The notes below the pieces were generated by a model, which saw nothing but the letters and a program-made list of their open reading frames with translations, searched no databases and was not told where the DNA came from. A DNA stretch of 64,000 bases, from positions 1-64,000 of the forward strand of contig JAMYWO010000065.1 in NCBI GenBank assembly GCA_024220525.1, written 5' to 3'. The position numbers and the translations under genes are program-made. Positions 42,969 to 54,399 of the stretch are shown here, in pieces. The stretch comes from Cochliopodium minus. Taxonomy: Eukaryota; Discosea; Himatismenida; Cochliopodiidae. How positions within the stretch are numbered: the stretch's first letter is position 1; the number at the start of each line of letters is the position of its first letter.

Positions 42969-43140
42969 TTTTTATTTTATTTTTTATTTTTTATTTTTTA
43001 TTTTTTATTTTTTATTTTTGCATTTTTGAATTTTTTCATATTTGCATTAAAACAATGAAAATTCAAAAGATTTTTTTTTTGATTTTTTTAATTTAAAAAC
43101 TTTGTATAAATTGAAAACTCTTTTTAAAAGAAAAAAGAGT
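42969..43140. promoter_or_regulatory. Spacer between CLU genes B and C (promoter of B)
   Basis: About 170 bases with an ATTTTTT tandem tract just upstream of the B start. It must serve as C 3' region and B promoter. No defined box. Confidence 0.4.
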
Positions 43141-44063
43141 TTAAAGAGCTCTTCCATCCATAATATAACAGAACATAAGAAATGGAAGAGCAAACATTAT
43201 GTTGATTCCCTTTGTGATTCTTATAAAAAACATATTAACTTTTTTTTCAATCCTTCCAATGAGCTGTTTGCCATTATTGGTTATATCCTTTTTTAAAAAA
43301 AAAAAATAAAAAAGTAAAAAAAGTAAAAAAAAAAAAAGTTATTACATAAATTTCAATAGGAAGACTATTGGTGAAAACGAGATGATAAGATCTCCCAAAG
43401 AAGGAAGGTTTAAAAGCATTCATTACACCCATGTGAGCAAAAGCTTGCTGACCATTAAAGAAAAGTTTGGTGCTCTTTTGGGATTCGCTTCTTTCGATAG
43501 CAGCAAATTCCCAAAAAGTGTTCAAACCGTCCAACCTGTAATTGGTGTTGAAGGTATATTTCTGAGGCAACATTTTATTGAACGAAAAAGGTTTCTTGAA
43601 GTAGATCTGATAACCAGGGCCCCTGAAGGAAGTGTTGTCTTGAAATAGAACGGAAGTAGTGAAATCTTGGTCAGTGAAAGGAATGAAATAGCCGGTAGGA
43701 CCAACTAAACTGCACTTGGAATTTTGGAGTTGGAGCAATTGGTTCACATTCAACTGGTTGCAATTATGAAAAGAGATGAGTTTGAGGTTTCCTTCCATCT
43801 TGAGAAGTTTTTCGAGTTGGGCGTAGTTGAAGTTGTTTATGTTATTGAGGATCAGGGTTGACAAGTTTGTCTCCATCACAACGGGAAAGAAGAGCGATGA
43901 ATCGAATTGCTGGCAACCTGTAACATCGAGTGTTTCGAGATTCTTTATATTTCTAAGAATGTTAATTGTATCTAATCCAAGTCCCTCGCAAAGTGATAAC
44001 TAAAAAAATTCAAAAATTAAAATTGTAAAAGGTTTAAATTAAAGTAAGAAATAAAAAGGTTTA

Positions 44064-44094
<31 letters not shown>

Positions 44095-47000
44095 TAAAAA
44101 TAAAAATAAAAATAAAAATAAAAGGTTTAAATTGTAACCAGAAATAAAAAAAAAAAAAATATATTTAAATAATTTACATCAAGTTTTTTGATATTTTCTG
44201 CTTTTTCGACAATTATTTTCAAAGAAGTTTCTTTGATTGATGTAAAACCCTTCAAACTCAACTCAATCAAAGCAGGAAGGAGAGGGAGCTTCTCAAAAAA
44301 GGTATCAAAATTAAAGTCTTTCTCAAAAGAGATCTCAGGGAAGTGAAAGACTTCCAAACGAGAAGCATTCTTCTTCAAGAGATCATGAATAAAAGGGACA
44401 ACTTGAGCAGTAAACTTTGTTCCCTTGAAAGATATTTCCTTGAGATTGATACAAGAAGAAAACAAGTTGAAGATTCTCTTTTCTTTTTCTGGCTCCAGGT
44501 TTTCGATGGATTGGAACTCCAACTTTTCCAAAGCTCTCAAATTTCTGTTGTTTTGTGAAACGATGTTGTTGCAACCCTTGCAGATCAACTCAGAGAGATA
44601 GAGAATATTCTCATTTTTTAGAGGGTACAACTTGAGGATTTCTCGGATGATGAGAGGATAAGCTTCTGCAGCAGTGTCAAAGAATTTGGCGGCCCTTTTG
44701 GTGATGTAATCCATTCTTTCATCTCCTTTGTACATGTCCATCTCTGGGTTAGTATCGGATTTGATGTTGGGGTTTCTGAGAAAGAAGTCCATCAAACTTC
44801 CATAAAGAAAGTAAGCTTTGGCAGTAGTTTGAGAGTCTTCAACAGTCGCAGAGATGCACTCATCAATTCTCTCTTCACACTTTCTTAAACTTTCTGTGTC
44901 AGAGTAATGAGTCTTGTATTTCACGTGGTAAAAGTTGGCAAGGGCATACAAAGCAGAATGACAACCTTGAAAAAATTCTAACACTGCCAAGTACTTTTGT
45001 TCAGCTTCATCGTACTTGCCATCCAACAACAAGAGATCCCCAAATTTGATCCAAGCTAGATGGTGGCGAGGAGAAAGGTTGATCACTTTTTCGTAGTGAT
45101 TGGAGGCCTTGTGGATGAGATCGTACTTCTTTTGATTGTTGGTATCCACTTCAGCCATCTTGTGATAGACATTTGCAAGTTGGTAAATTGTTTCTATGTT
45201 TCCCGATGTTGATCTAAATTAATTTTTAAATTAAGAAAGTTAAAATTGAAATGATTTTAAAGAAACCACAAAAACTTTTTACCTCAATGCCCTCTTTTTA
45301 ATGAAAATATTAAAATAAAAAAATTCAGATTATTAAAAGAAAAAATGAAAATAAAAAATATACAGCGAGCATTTCTTGGGCAATATCCAATGTCCTTGAT
45401 TTAATGATGTCGTTAGTAGTTTCTTTAACTTTGTAAATAAGAGCCATTCCTATTGAAAATAAAAAGAAATCAAAAATAATTTAAAATAATTTTAAAAAAC
45501 AAATTGTTAAGAAATAATTAAATAAAAAATTGTTATGGAATAAAATATTAAAAAAAAAGATAAAAAAAAATAAAATAAAATAATATTTTTACCTCCTGCA
45601 TAATCGATCAAATTGATGTGTTTAACTTTTGTATCAACAGAGACAATGTCAGAGACAATGAAAAAGAAGCCAGAATCAAGACTCTTGTCACAAGTAGGAG
45701 TGAACTTGATTCCCATGATCACCTTGATTCTATTGACCAACATGAACAGATGGTTATTGCTCAAGATGGATTTGATGGAAAAAGAAGGGTCCTCTTCTTC
45801 AGGAGTCAAAATCTTCTCGAATTTATCTTTCAACTTTTCTTTCAGAGGGCCGTTCCAATAAAGTTCAGACTTGACAGAGTTCTCGTTGTTTCCCAAAACC
45901 AAATTCAAAAACTCTACGGTGATCTCTCTGAAAATGTCGTCATTGGGGACTGTAAGCTGAGACATTTTTTCTCTGTAGAGGGCTCTCAATTGACATTTCA
46001 TTGTTCTTGCGAGTGCTTCAATGAACAAATAGATTTTTATGTCTATATTCTTTGACAGCAACCTAGCTCTTCCTAATTGTCTATAAAATAATTGGAGTCA
46101 ATAAATTTTGCATAAAAACATGAATTTTATAAAAGAATTTTAAATAGAAAAAAAAAAATTAAAATTTCTTTTTTTTTTTACCTCATGTTCACTCCCACTT
46201 CATGAAAAACTAAAGGTAATTCAGACAGAACATAACCATGTTCGTTGAAATAATTTTCGTCCAAAGATTTTGCGAGATTTGGAATGGTTTCAAGTAGAAG
46301 ATGTTTGTATGCTTCTTTCACTTCTGCTTTGTGAACTTTGTTATCGTGGATTCCCATTCTAGAATAAGCATCTGGTGAAAGAGGTGTTTTCCATTTTTGA
46401 ACAAATTCTTTTTTTTTTGAAAATTTTTAAATTATTTACTTAAAAATTTAAATATTTGTTTTTGAATTAAAATACCAGGACGTAAAAGTTGATACAATGT
46501 TTTTTGCCATTGACTCTTTTTGGGTGTCTTTGAAAAAGTTGTAAAATTAAAAACATAAAGAAAAATGAAAAAAATAAGATTCTTTACTTGAGGAGGCATG
46601 TATCTCGCAAAATCCAAAACATAAAACCTTTCATCTTCTCCTTTTCCCTTATGAACCTTTAAAAGGTGGATAATCAAAAAATTTTAATAAAACTACAATT
46701 ATTTTTACCTCGATATCAGCAGGTCCATAAATCAAAACCTTTTTCTTTCCTCCAACAATATGTCCCTTTATATTCATCTTTTTACCCAACTTCTCCATCA
46801 TTTCGTTCACTTTTGGTTCACTATCATAAACTGTATTTCCTGCATCAAAACTTCCATACCTAAGTTTAAATTTAATATTTTTTAATCAAGGGTTGAAAAC
46901 AAAAACTATTAATCAGCTTGGTCTTACACAATAGTATCTAAAATAAAAAATACAAAAATTTTGTTAGGATTGATTAAAAATTTGGTCAATATTTTAATAA

Positions 47001-48646
47001 AATGATTTACCTTTTCCTATTGGAAGTAATGATATTGCGGTAACTCTATATCCTCTATAATCTATCAATGCCATCAATGGAACATGGAGACCTATTTAAT
47101 TCAATGAAAAATTATAAAATTCAATGAAATAAATGTTTATTAATTTACCTTCGATATTTTGATTGAAATAAGTCATCAATCCGTTCAGTTCATGTCCTGC
47201 TGCTTTCATTGCACCTTCATCTCCTCCATAAATTCCTTCAAAATCAATTGCAAACTTGAACAATATACCTTAATTAAAAAGAATGTTTATTTAACAGTCT
47301 AGAAAAAGATTTAATAAAATAAATTTACCTTGTATGATATATTTCTAAAACATCAAATTAATTAAGTTTAAAAAAATGGTTTTGAAGAAAAAAATTTTTA
47401 CTTCTCCTCCAGCAATACCTTTGTTTAAAGAGTAAATTCAAAAAAAGAACTCATAATTCAAAACAATTATTTTACCTCCAATACCAACAGGTTTTATTGT
47501 CTTTTTCTCGTTGGGAAGGCACTTTTCGGAAATGATAATTCTTCCATAAGTCTCCGCACAATAAACAAAGTCATGTGCCAACTTTCTTAACCCTTCAAAT
47601 TTTTCATAAGATTCGCCCAGTCTCCTCAATTTTTGAAACTTTTTGTTCCACTCTGGCGGTTTCTGTCCAACAAATTCCGGTTTCTTCTTCCAAGAGATGC
47701 TATCAGACAACATCTTTGCAAGAGGGCTGATATCATCATCTTCACTGCTAATTTCATCTTCTTCAGATTCCTTTCCTTTTTCTTCTCCTTTGTATGTCTC
47801 ATAATTGTTTCCCTCATAATTATATTCTCTTCCATATGAATTATCATTTCCATATTTCTCCTTATTATCTTGATCGTAATTGGATCTTGGATCATTATTA
47901 TCCAAAAGATAATTGATCTTTGTATCTCCAGATCCGGATTCTGTATAATTGTTATAATTGTTATAATTGTTATAATTGCTGTAGGAAGAGCTCTTATTAT
48001 TCTTGGTGATGACATTCTTGAATTTATACAAATCATTTGAGCTTGTTTTTGAATATCCTCCTTGTCCTGGCTTCTTCTCACTCTCATCCGATTTATTTAG
48101 GGAATCCATAACAGAGATGGAATTATCATCTTCGCTGTATTCCATATACCCTGAATATTTCTGTATCATAACTTTCTTGTCCTTTGATACCACACTATCA
48201 TCTTCTGCCTCCTCTGTCAATGCATTCACCGAGATATAATTTTTGTTTCTTTCCTTTTCGCTCTCATCATCGTCATCATCACCTCCCTGCTCTGATGGGG
48301 TGTATGCAGATGTATACATCATATGTGTCTCTTCCTCTTCTTCAGATATGCTAGGAGAATTGTTTTTGTTGGTCTTATCTCTTTTTGGACTGAGTTGTAT
48401 ATCTTCAGAACAATAACTATCCTCCTGAGATATCTTTTTATTCTTCAATGGTGTCTTTTTTGTAATATTTATATTGGGAATCTCATCTTCATCAGGTGGA
48501 AGATAATTTGAATTATATCCCATATATTTCGATTTTATCTCTTCTGTTAATTTCATATTGCTTTGGGAGGATGATATATTTGAATCATCATCATCAAAAG
48601 ATAAATAATTATCTAAATCTTCTTCAGCAACCAAATAATTGCTCAT
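43141..48646 (-). CDS. CLU-TPR-LRR protein, copy C
   Basis: Third head-to-tail paralogue. Start ATG 48646 (MSNYLVAEEDLDNYLSFDDD, later NSNYLPPDEDEIP). The first exon ends 47476; microexons 47418-47402 (17), 47344-47329 (16) and 46937-46928 (10). A TPR exon runs near 45220-44180 (KYDEAEQKYLAVLEFFQGCH, SALYALANFYHVKYK), the LRR/tail exon near 44000-43345, and the last exon ends at TAA 43143-43141 with PFLMFCYIMDGRAL. The disordered region is Ser/Asp/Glu-rich with a TAT-AAT-AAC type run (several NYN units near 47940-47980). The CLU core keeps the motifs of A and B, with GEDERFYVLDFARYMPP at the catalogued RFYVLD block. As the most upstream copy on the minus strand it has its own divergent promoter region shared with AK6. 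Confidence 0.87.
44060..44123. repeat. AAATAA microsatellite in a CLU gene intron
   Basis: About nine tandem AAAATA units within the intron of copy C between the TPR/LRR exons. The intron is longer than the matching ones in copies A and B because of it. Confidence 0.8.
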
Positions 48647-49012
48647 CTATCTCAAATTTATTTTGATAAAATAGAATTTCAGGCTTTTTTTTTTTTTGAA
48701 TTTAAAAAAAAATAAAACGTTTGAAAAAAAGATTTATATTCCATAAATGGGTACTTTTATCATAATTTAACTCCCAGATAGCTGATAATTTTTACAATTT
48801 CAACGATTAATCATTTCAATTATAATTTATAATCTAAAATTAAAAGAAACGGAGAAAACTGGATAAATATTTGTCAGTAAATTTGCAGAATGTATTGGAT
48901 CGATTCTATCACAGTTTTGAGATATGTGAAAACTTTTTTTATTAAATTTTTGATAAAAATCAGAGAAATAAAAAAAAATTGAAGAAATAATTTCAAGAAA
49001 AGAAGCAGACAA
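48647..49012. promoter_or_regulatory. Divergent promoter region of CLU copy C and AK6
   Basis: The 366 bases between two divergent start codons must serve both genes. It is A/T-rich; no conserved motif identified. Confidence 0.5.
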
Positions 49013-49804
49013 ATGGAAATAACTAGAAAAAGACCAAATATATTGATTTGTGGAACACCAGGCAAATAAAATTTTGTTTATCAAAAAAAAATATATGATA
49101 ATCCAATTGATCATAGGTACTGGAAAAACAACATTATCAGAATATGTATCAAAAGAATTAGATTTCAAACATATCAATGTCAGTCAACTTGTTGTTGAAA
49201 AAGAATTGCATGATGGAAAAGATGAGGAATGGGATTCATATATTCTTAATGAAGACAAGGTAAATAATAAAAATTTAAATTATTACTAATCAATTCATCT
49301 TATTTTAAGGATATTTTAAAATTATTAAAAAACATATCAATAAATCAAATATAAGAGTTGATATCATTATATCATCTATTTTTTTAATGATCTTTAAAGA
49401 TATAAATTTAAATATTTGGAGATCTAAACAAAAAAATCAAAATGTACAAATTTCTTTAAACACAACAGGTGTGTGATGAATTAGAAGAAGTAATGTCTGA
49501 AGGAGGTATTTTAGTGGACCACCATTCTTGTGATTTTTTCCCAGAAAGATGGTTCGATTTTGTATTCGTCCTCCAAACAAACAACACAATCCTCTATGAC
49601 CGACTTGAAAAGAGAGGCTACAAACAAAACAAAATCACTGAAAATGTAGAATGTGAAATCTTTCAAACAGTACTCTTTGAAGCACAAGAAAGCTATAAAG
49701 AAGAAATTGTGTTTAGTTTGGTCAGTGAGACTGTTAACCAGCTCGAGCCAAACTGTAATTTGATCAAAGAAAAAGTTGATGATTGGATCAAAGAAAAAAA
49801 CTAA
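49013..49804 (+). CDS. AK6: Adenylate kinase isoenzyme 6 / Fap7-like ATPase
   Basis: Nuclear adenylate kinase/ATPase needed for the last steps of 40S ribosome maturation. Three exons: 49013-49061, 49117-49259, 49469-49804, about 175 residues. The product carries the P-loop ILICGTPGTGKTTLSEYVSK, the AK6 signature HINVSQLVVEKELHDGKDEE and WDSYILNEDKV, the second signature ILVDHHSCDFFPERWFDFVF, VLQTNNTILYDRLEKRGYKQ, and the ending VDDWIKEKN. Length and all blocks agree with human AK6 and yeast Fap7. The first intron falls inside the P-loop and starts with GC: CCAG|GCAAAT, ending ATAG|GTACTGG. The frame requires this border. Confidence 0.95.
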
Positions 49805-50070
49805 AAAAAAAGTGAAATAAAACAATATTTATTGTCTGTCAAAAGTTTTTTTGTACTTATATTTTTGTATTTATTTTTTATTTTTTATTTTTTAGTTTTT
49901 TTTAAAGTTTTTTCTTTATTTTAGTTATAATTTCCATAAATTTTGAAAATCATCCTAATCTTGACAGTCGATTCTCAAATCTCAAATCTAACAAAATTTT
50001 TTTTAATTTTTTTTTTTTTTCTGAAATGAAATAAAAATAAAAATAAAAAAAAAAAAATCAAAAAAAAAAA
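49805..50070. other. Intergenic region
   Basis: About 265 bases with long A and T homopolymers between AK6 and the GT61 gene. No gene. Confidence 0.6.
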
Positions 50071-53000
50071 ATGCATAAATTTGCTAGCCTGCAAAGTTTC
50101 CAGAAATATTTTCTGTTATTTATTCTTTTCTTTCTATTGACATTTCTCTTTCTATATCCAGAGAAAGCAGTAAATATCATTTATTTTTCCTTGTGACAAA
50201 TTTAATTTTTTTCGTGACGTACAGATGGAAGGTATATCCCAATTTTATAGATTCATTTTGATTCAATAATTTCTTTATCTACTAATATTACCTTTTAAGA
50301 GGATAGCGAAATAAATTTGCCAGAGAAATATTTTGGATTGAAGGAGGCACGAAGATTTATCATCAAATCAAAATGGACAGATCTGGATAATTTCTATTAT
50401 TCCAAATCCAGATGTATATCATTTGATCCCAATGGTATAAAATATAAAAAATATAAAAATAAAAATATAAAAATATCTTTAAACATGAAATTAAAAAATA
50501 TGAACAAATCAAAATAATTCAAACCTTACCATTTTTCTATCTTTTTATGAAATTTTTTGTTTTGTTAGAAAAATGATTTTAATTTAAAAAAAATATTAGA
50601 ACGATAAAACGAATCATTTAGAAAATAAAAATTGAATAATCTAAAAAATAGTGTTTGGTTCATGAAAAAGAATAGAAACAAAACTCTAAAAAATAATTTC
50701 GATTTAAAACTAATTCCTTAACAAAAAATAGATGATTACGTAGCTGTAGAAAAAAGAAGTTGTATCTTCGAAAATGTGTGTGTAGATTTGACCAACAAGG
50801 ACTATAAAGAAACTCTGATCTTCTACCAGAAAAGCAAAGATAAATTCATCAGGTATGATCAAAACGGGATGATAAGAAACGATGTCAACAATGCTTCCAC
50901 ACCATATCTCTCTACTAACGCATTTAGTGGAAGCAGTTTTTCAATTCCTCTCAAATATATGAATGTTGTTGTAAAAAATGAAAAGATGCCAAGATACAGA
51001 AGTAAAAAAAGAAAATCTAAAAAATCCAAAACTTGATGATTATCAAATTATTCAAAAATAAATTTAAAATTTTCTAAATTTTTTTTTTTTTTCCCAATTG
51101 TTAGCTCATACAGAATATGTTTACAATTTTTCAGTACTAGTTTCTCCTTCTTTATGGGGAAACGTGGGACACGTACTGATGGATTTAATGTAAAAAAAAA
51201 ATTTTATTATTAAATAATTGAATAAATTTATTATTAAATAATTTAAAATTTTAGTTAAATAAATTCATTTGTTTTTAAAAATTTGATTTCTTATCATTAT
51301 TACAAATTTTTATAAATAACTTTTTTAGGTACACAATTTGGTACAGTATGGTCGAACATAGGGAACTTCATTTAAATCCGAAAATATATATTCAAAGAGA
51401 ATTCCCCACAGCGAACAGATACAAAGAATGGATCAAGCTACTTTACAAAGATGATGTCAATTTGATCGATTTCAAAACTTTTAAAAAAAATTCCAAAAAA
51501 AAATTCATCTGCTTCAAAAAAGTTATGTTGGGTACTCCTTTTGGTTTCATGGGAAACTCTCCCAATCATTTTGGAACTAGAGAACGTTGTAAAAGCGAAA
51601 AAAATGTTGAAATGGGAAATACTTTTGGTAAATAACAAAAAATATTTTTTTTTTATCTTTTACAATCTTTATAAAATCAATTTTATCTTTCTTTAATTTT
51701 TTTTTGAATTATTTTCATTAATAATTTGATTATTATCATTTTTAATTTTCAATTTATTTTTATTAAATTATTTTAATTTATTTTTAATTAAATTATTTTA
51801 ATTATTTTAATTTAAATTTATCTTTCTTTAATTTTTTTGAAATATTTTCATTAATAATTTAATTTTTTGAAAAATGTATTAATTATTTTTTGAATTATAA
51901 TTCTTTATCATTTTTATTTTTAATTTTCAATTTATTTTTAATTAAATTATTTTAATTTATTATTTTGAATTTTAATTAAATTATTTTAATTTATAATTTT
52001 GAATTTTAATTTTTATAATTTTAATTATTTTAATTTTAATTATTTTAATTTTAATTATTTTAATTTTAATTATTTTAATTTTAATAATTTTAATCTTAAT
52101 TATTTTAATATTAATTATTTTAATTATTTTAATTTTTAATATTTAATTATTTAATTTTAATTAATTTAATAGTTTTTATTTAATTTTTAAAGGAAAAAGT
52201 CATTATGTTTGGATGTACAGAAACTTTTTGATTAAAAAAATAATGGGAAGAAAATTTGTTGAAAAACCGCCTACAAAACATCAGATCACACTTTTCAAGA
52301 AGGAAGGGATGAGGACTATCACCAATTTTGACGAAATTATGTCTTTCATTCATCAAAAATACTCTGATCATCTCAATTTCATTGTTGTGAATCCAGAGAA
52401 TTTAAGTATAAGAGGTAAAATAAACAAAAAAGAACAAAAAAATTTTTATATTTATTTTTGTTTTTTAAAATTTATTTAATTTTATTATTTTTATTTTTCA
52501 ATTTCATTTAATTTCTATTTTTTATTTTTATTTATAAAGAAAATTTAAATTTTCTTTTCTTTTGTTTTCCTTTTAAATATAATTTTTAAATTTTAACTTT
52601 TTTTTATTTTAATTTTTGTTTTTAATTTTTATTTTTTATTTCTGAATGAATAAATTTATTTTTATAAATCATTTTTATATTTTTTTAAATTGATTTTTTA
52701 ATATTTACTTAGACCAAATAAAATTGATGTTAAAAACTACTCTTTTGATATCTCCCTCTGGTGCAATATCAATGGTTAAACTTTAATTTTTTTTTTTTAT
52801 TTTCTCTACCAAAAACTAAATGGAAATTTTTTTTATTTCAGATAGGAATTTTTTTGCCTCACGGAAGCAGTATAATCGTCCCAGATTTCGTAGGGATAAA
52901 AGATCAAAATACATTTACATCTGATCACATGGAAGGTAAAAAAAAAAAGAAATTCAAAAAGAAAAATAAAAAAAAATTTTTAACATTTTAAAATATTTCT

Positions 53001-53308
53001 TTTGATAAATTTAACATTTTTTTTTTATTTTTTTTAAAAATTTATTTAAAATTTTAAATATTTTTTTTTTCAATGAAGCCCACTTGTGGAATTCTCTTTT
53101 TTGGATAAATGATCTTTATTACTCTATTGAGTCGAATGATGAAGTGAGTATTGTGGGCGTAAGTAATATCACAACCCCTTTTGATCCAAACACTTGCGAA
53201 TACAAGACAAACTATCAGTATAGAACTTACAGAAACTTTGATATAATTATGAACTTGCAAAAACTGGACAGATTAATAGAATATTCTTTGTTTAAAATGA
53301 GCAATTAA
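50071..53308 (+). CDS. GT61-type (DUF563) glycosyltransferase, type II membrane protein
   Basis: Golgi/ER-type glycosyltransferase of the family that includes plant xylosyl/arabinosyl transferases and EOGT. ATG 50071 opens a short cytosolic tail and signal anchor (FLLFILFFLLTFLFLYP). Then follow a stem, CISFDPNG / CIFENVCVDL, the key GNVGHVLMDLMYTIWYSMVE (GNxxH...D), VMLGTPFGFMGNSP, HLNFIVVNPENLSIR, and the typical C-terminal LLISPSGAISM|IGIFLPHGSSIIVPD. It ends KMSN at 53308. About ten exons, including a 7-base exon ATGGAAG (50225-50231) required to keep the stem in frame. The conserved pattern suggests an active enzyme; donor and acceptor sugars cannot be told. Confidence 0.85.
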
Positions 53309-53670
53309 CAAAAGAAAAAATATTTATTGCTCCCAATATTATTTAATGTAAAAAAAAATAAAAATCAAACAAAATTTCCTTTGTTATTATTATTTTCATT
53401 TTAAACTATTTTAAACTATTTTGAGTTTTATTTATTTCTAATGCTTTTTATAAAGTCAAAGAAGAGGGAGGGATTGGATGATAATATGATTGTTGTTGGA
53501 AATCCTTATTATGCAAATTTGCATCATTAAAAATTTACTGATATAATTTATTCCTCTTACATAAATTCATGAAATGTTTTACTATTACTTCACATCCACA
53601 AAATATATACTTTATATTTAATTGAAAAGAAAATTATATATAAAAAATTATTCTCTCTTTTAATATTCTT
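53309..53670. other. Intergenic region
   Basis: About 360 bases, A/T-rich, no gene recognised. Confidence 0.6.
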
Positions 53671-54261
53671 ATGGATATATATTATAACACATTTTTCGAT
53701 TATTTGATGCTAAAATATGATAACAAAAATCAAGTAGATTCGATGATAATGGGTTGGCGTCGTGACGGAACATATGAAAAGCGTGCCAAAATGGTTTTTC
53801 ATGTTGGAAATGAATCTAGATTAAGGCCTGCAAATCCTGAATTTATTTCTTCTCTCAATAAAAATGATAATCTTTATAATCAAAATAAAAAGCTATATGA
53901 AAGAAATCAAAGATTGATGATGAATTCAAAAATTTTATATCATCAAACAGATTTAGAAATAGCCAATTCAATATCTAAAACAGGATTCAAAAGAGTGGGA
54001 TATAAAGGTTTGGCTGGTTCTGGAATCTATTTCGCGACATCAAAAGAACACACAGAACATAAAGCCATTAATAAAGGTGTAATTTTTGAATGTGAAGTTT
54101 ATTTAGGAAATATAAAGACAATTAGCAAATATGGAGACGAAAGCATAACGTTCGAAAAATTACAAAAAGAAGGTTACGATTCTGTCTGTATACCAAGAGA
54201 CAATGGATGGGAATATGTTGTTTATATGGATGATCAAGTAAAGATTCTTAAACAAATTTAA
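53671..54261 (+). CDS. Stand-alone PARP-like ADP-ribosyltransferase
   Basis: Intronless, 196 residues. The C-terminal 110 residues form a PARP-type ART fold: ILYHQTDLEIANSISKTGFK (H of the H-Y-E triad in YHQT), GLAGSGIYFATSKEHTEHKA (Y of GIYFA), VIFECEVYLGNIKTI and, at the end, CIPRDNGWEYVVYMDDQVKI, where the Glu of WEYVVY sits at the position of the third triad residue. An N-terminal 90 residues (DSMIMGWRRDGTYEKRAKMV, FHVGNESRLRPANPEF) are polar and unassigned. No zinc finger, WWE, macrodomain or signal peptide, so a small cytosolic or nuclear mono-ADP-ribosyltransferase is most likely. All triad positions are filled, so activity is plausible. Lack of introns is unusual among its neighbours. 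Confidence 0.8.
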   Translation: MDIYYNTFFDYLMLKYDNKNQVDSMIMGWRRDGTYEKRAKMVFHVGNESRLRPANPEFISSLNKNDNLYNQNKKLYERNQRLMMNSKILYHQTDLEIANSISKTGFKRVGYKGLAGSGIYFATSKEHTEHKAINKGVIFECEVYLGNIKTISKYGDESITFEKLQKEGYDSVCIPRDNGWEYVVYMDDQVKILKQI

Positions 54262-54399
54262 TTTTAACTTGACAATCCTTTAATTAAAATATTGTTTTTA
54301 AATGAATTCTTCAAATTTAATTTTTTTGGTAACCAAAAAGATTAATCGAAAATTAATTTTAATCTTTTGTTGTGCAATAAAAAATTAAGTTTTATTTCT

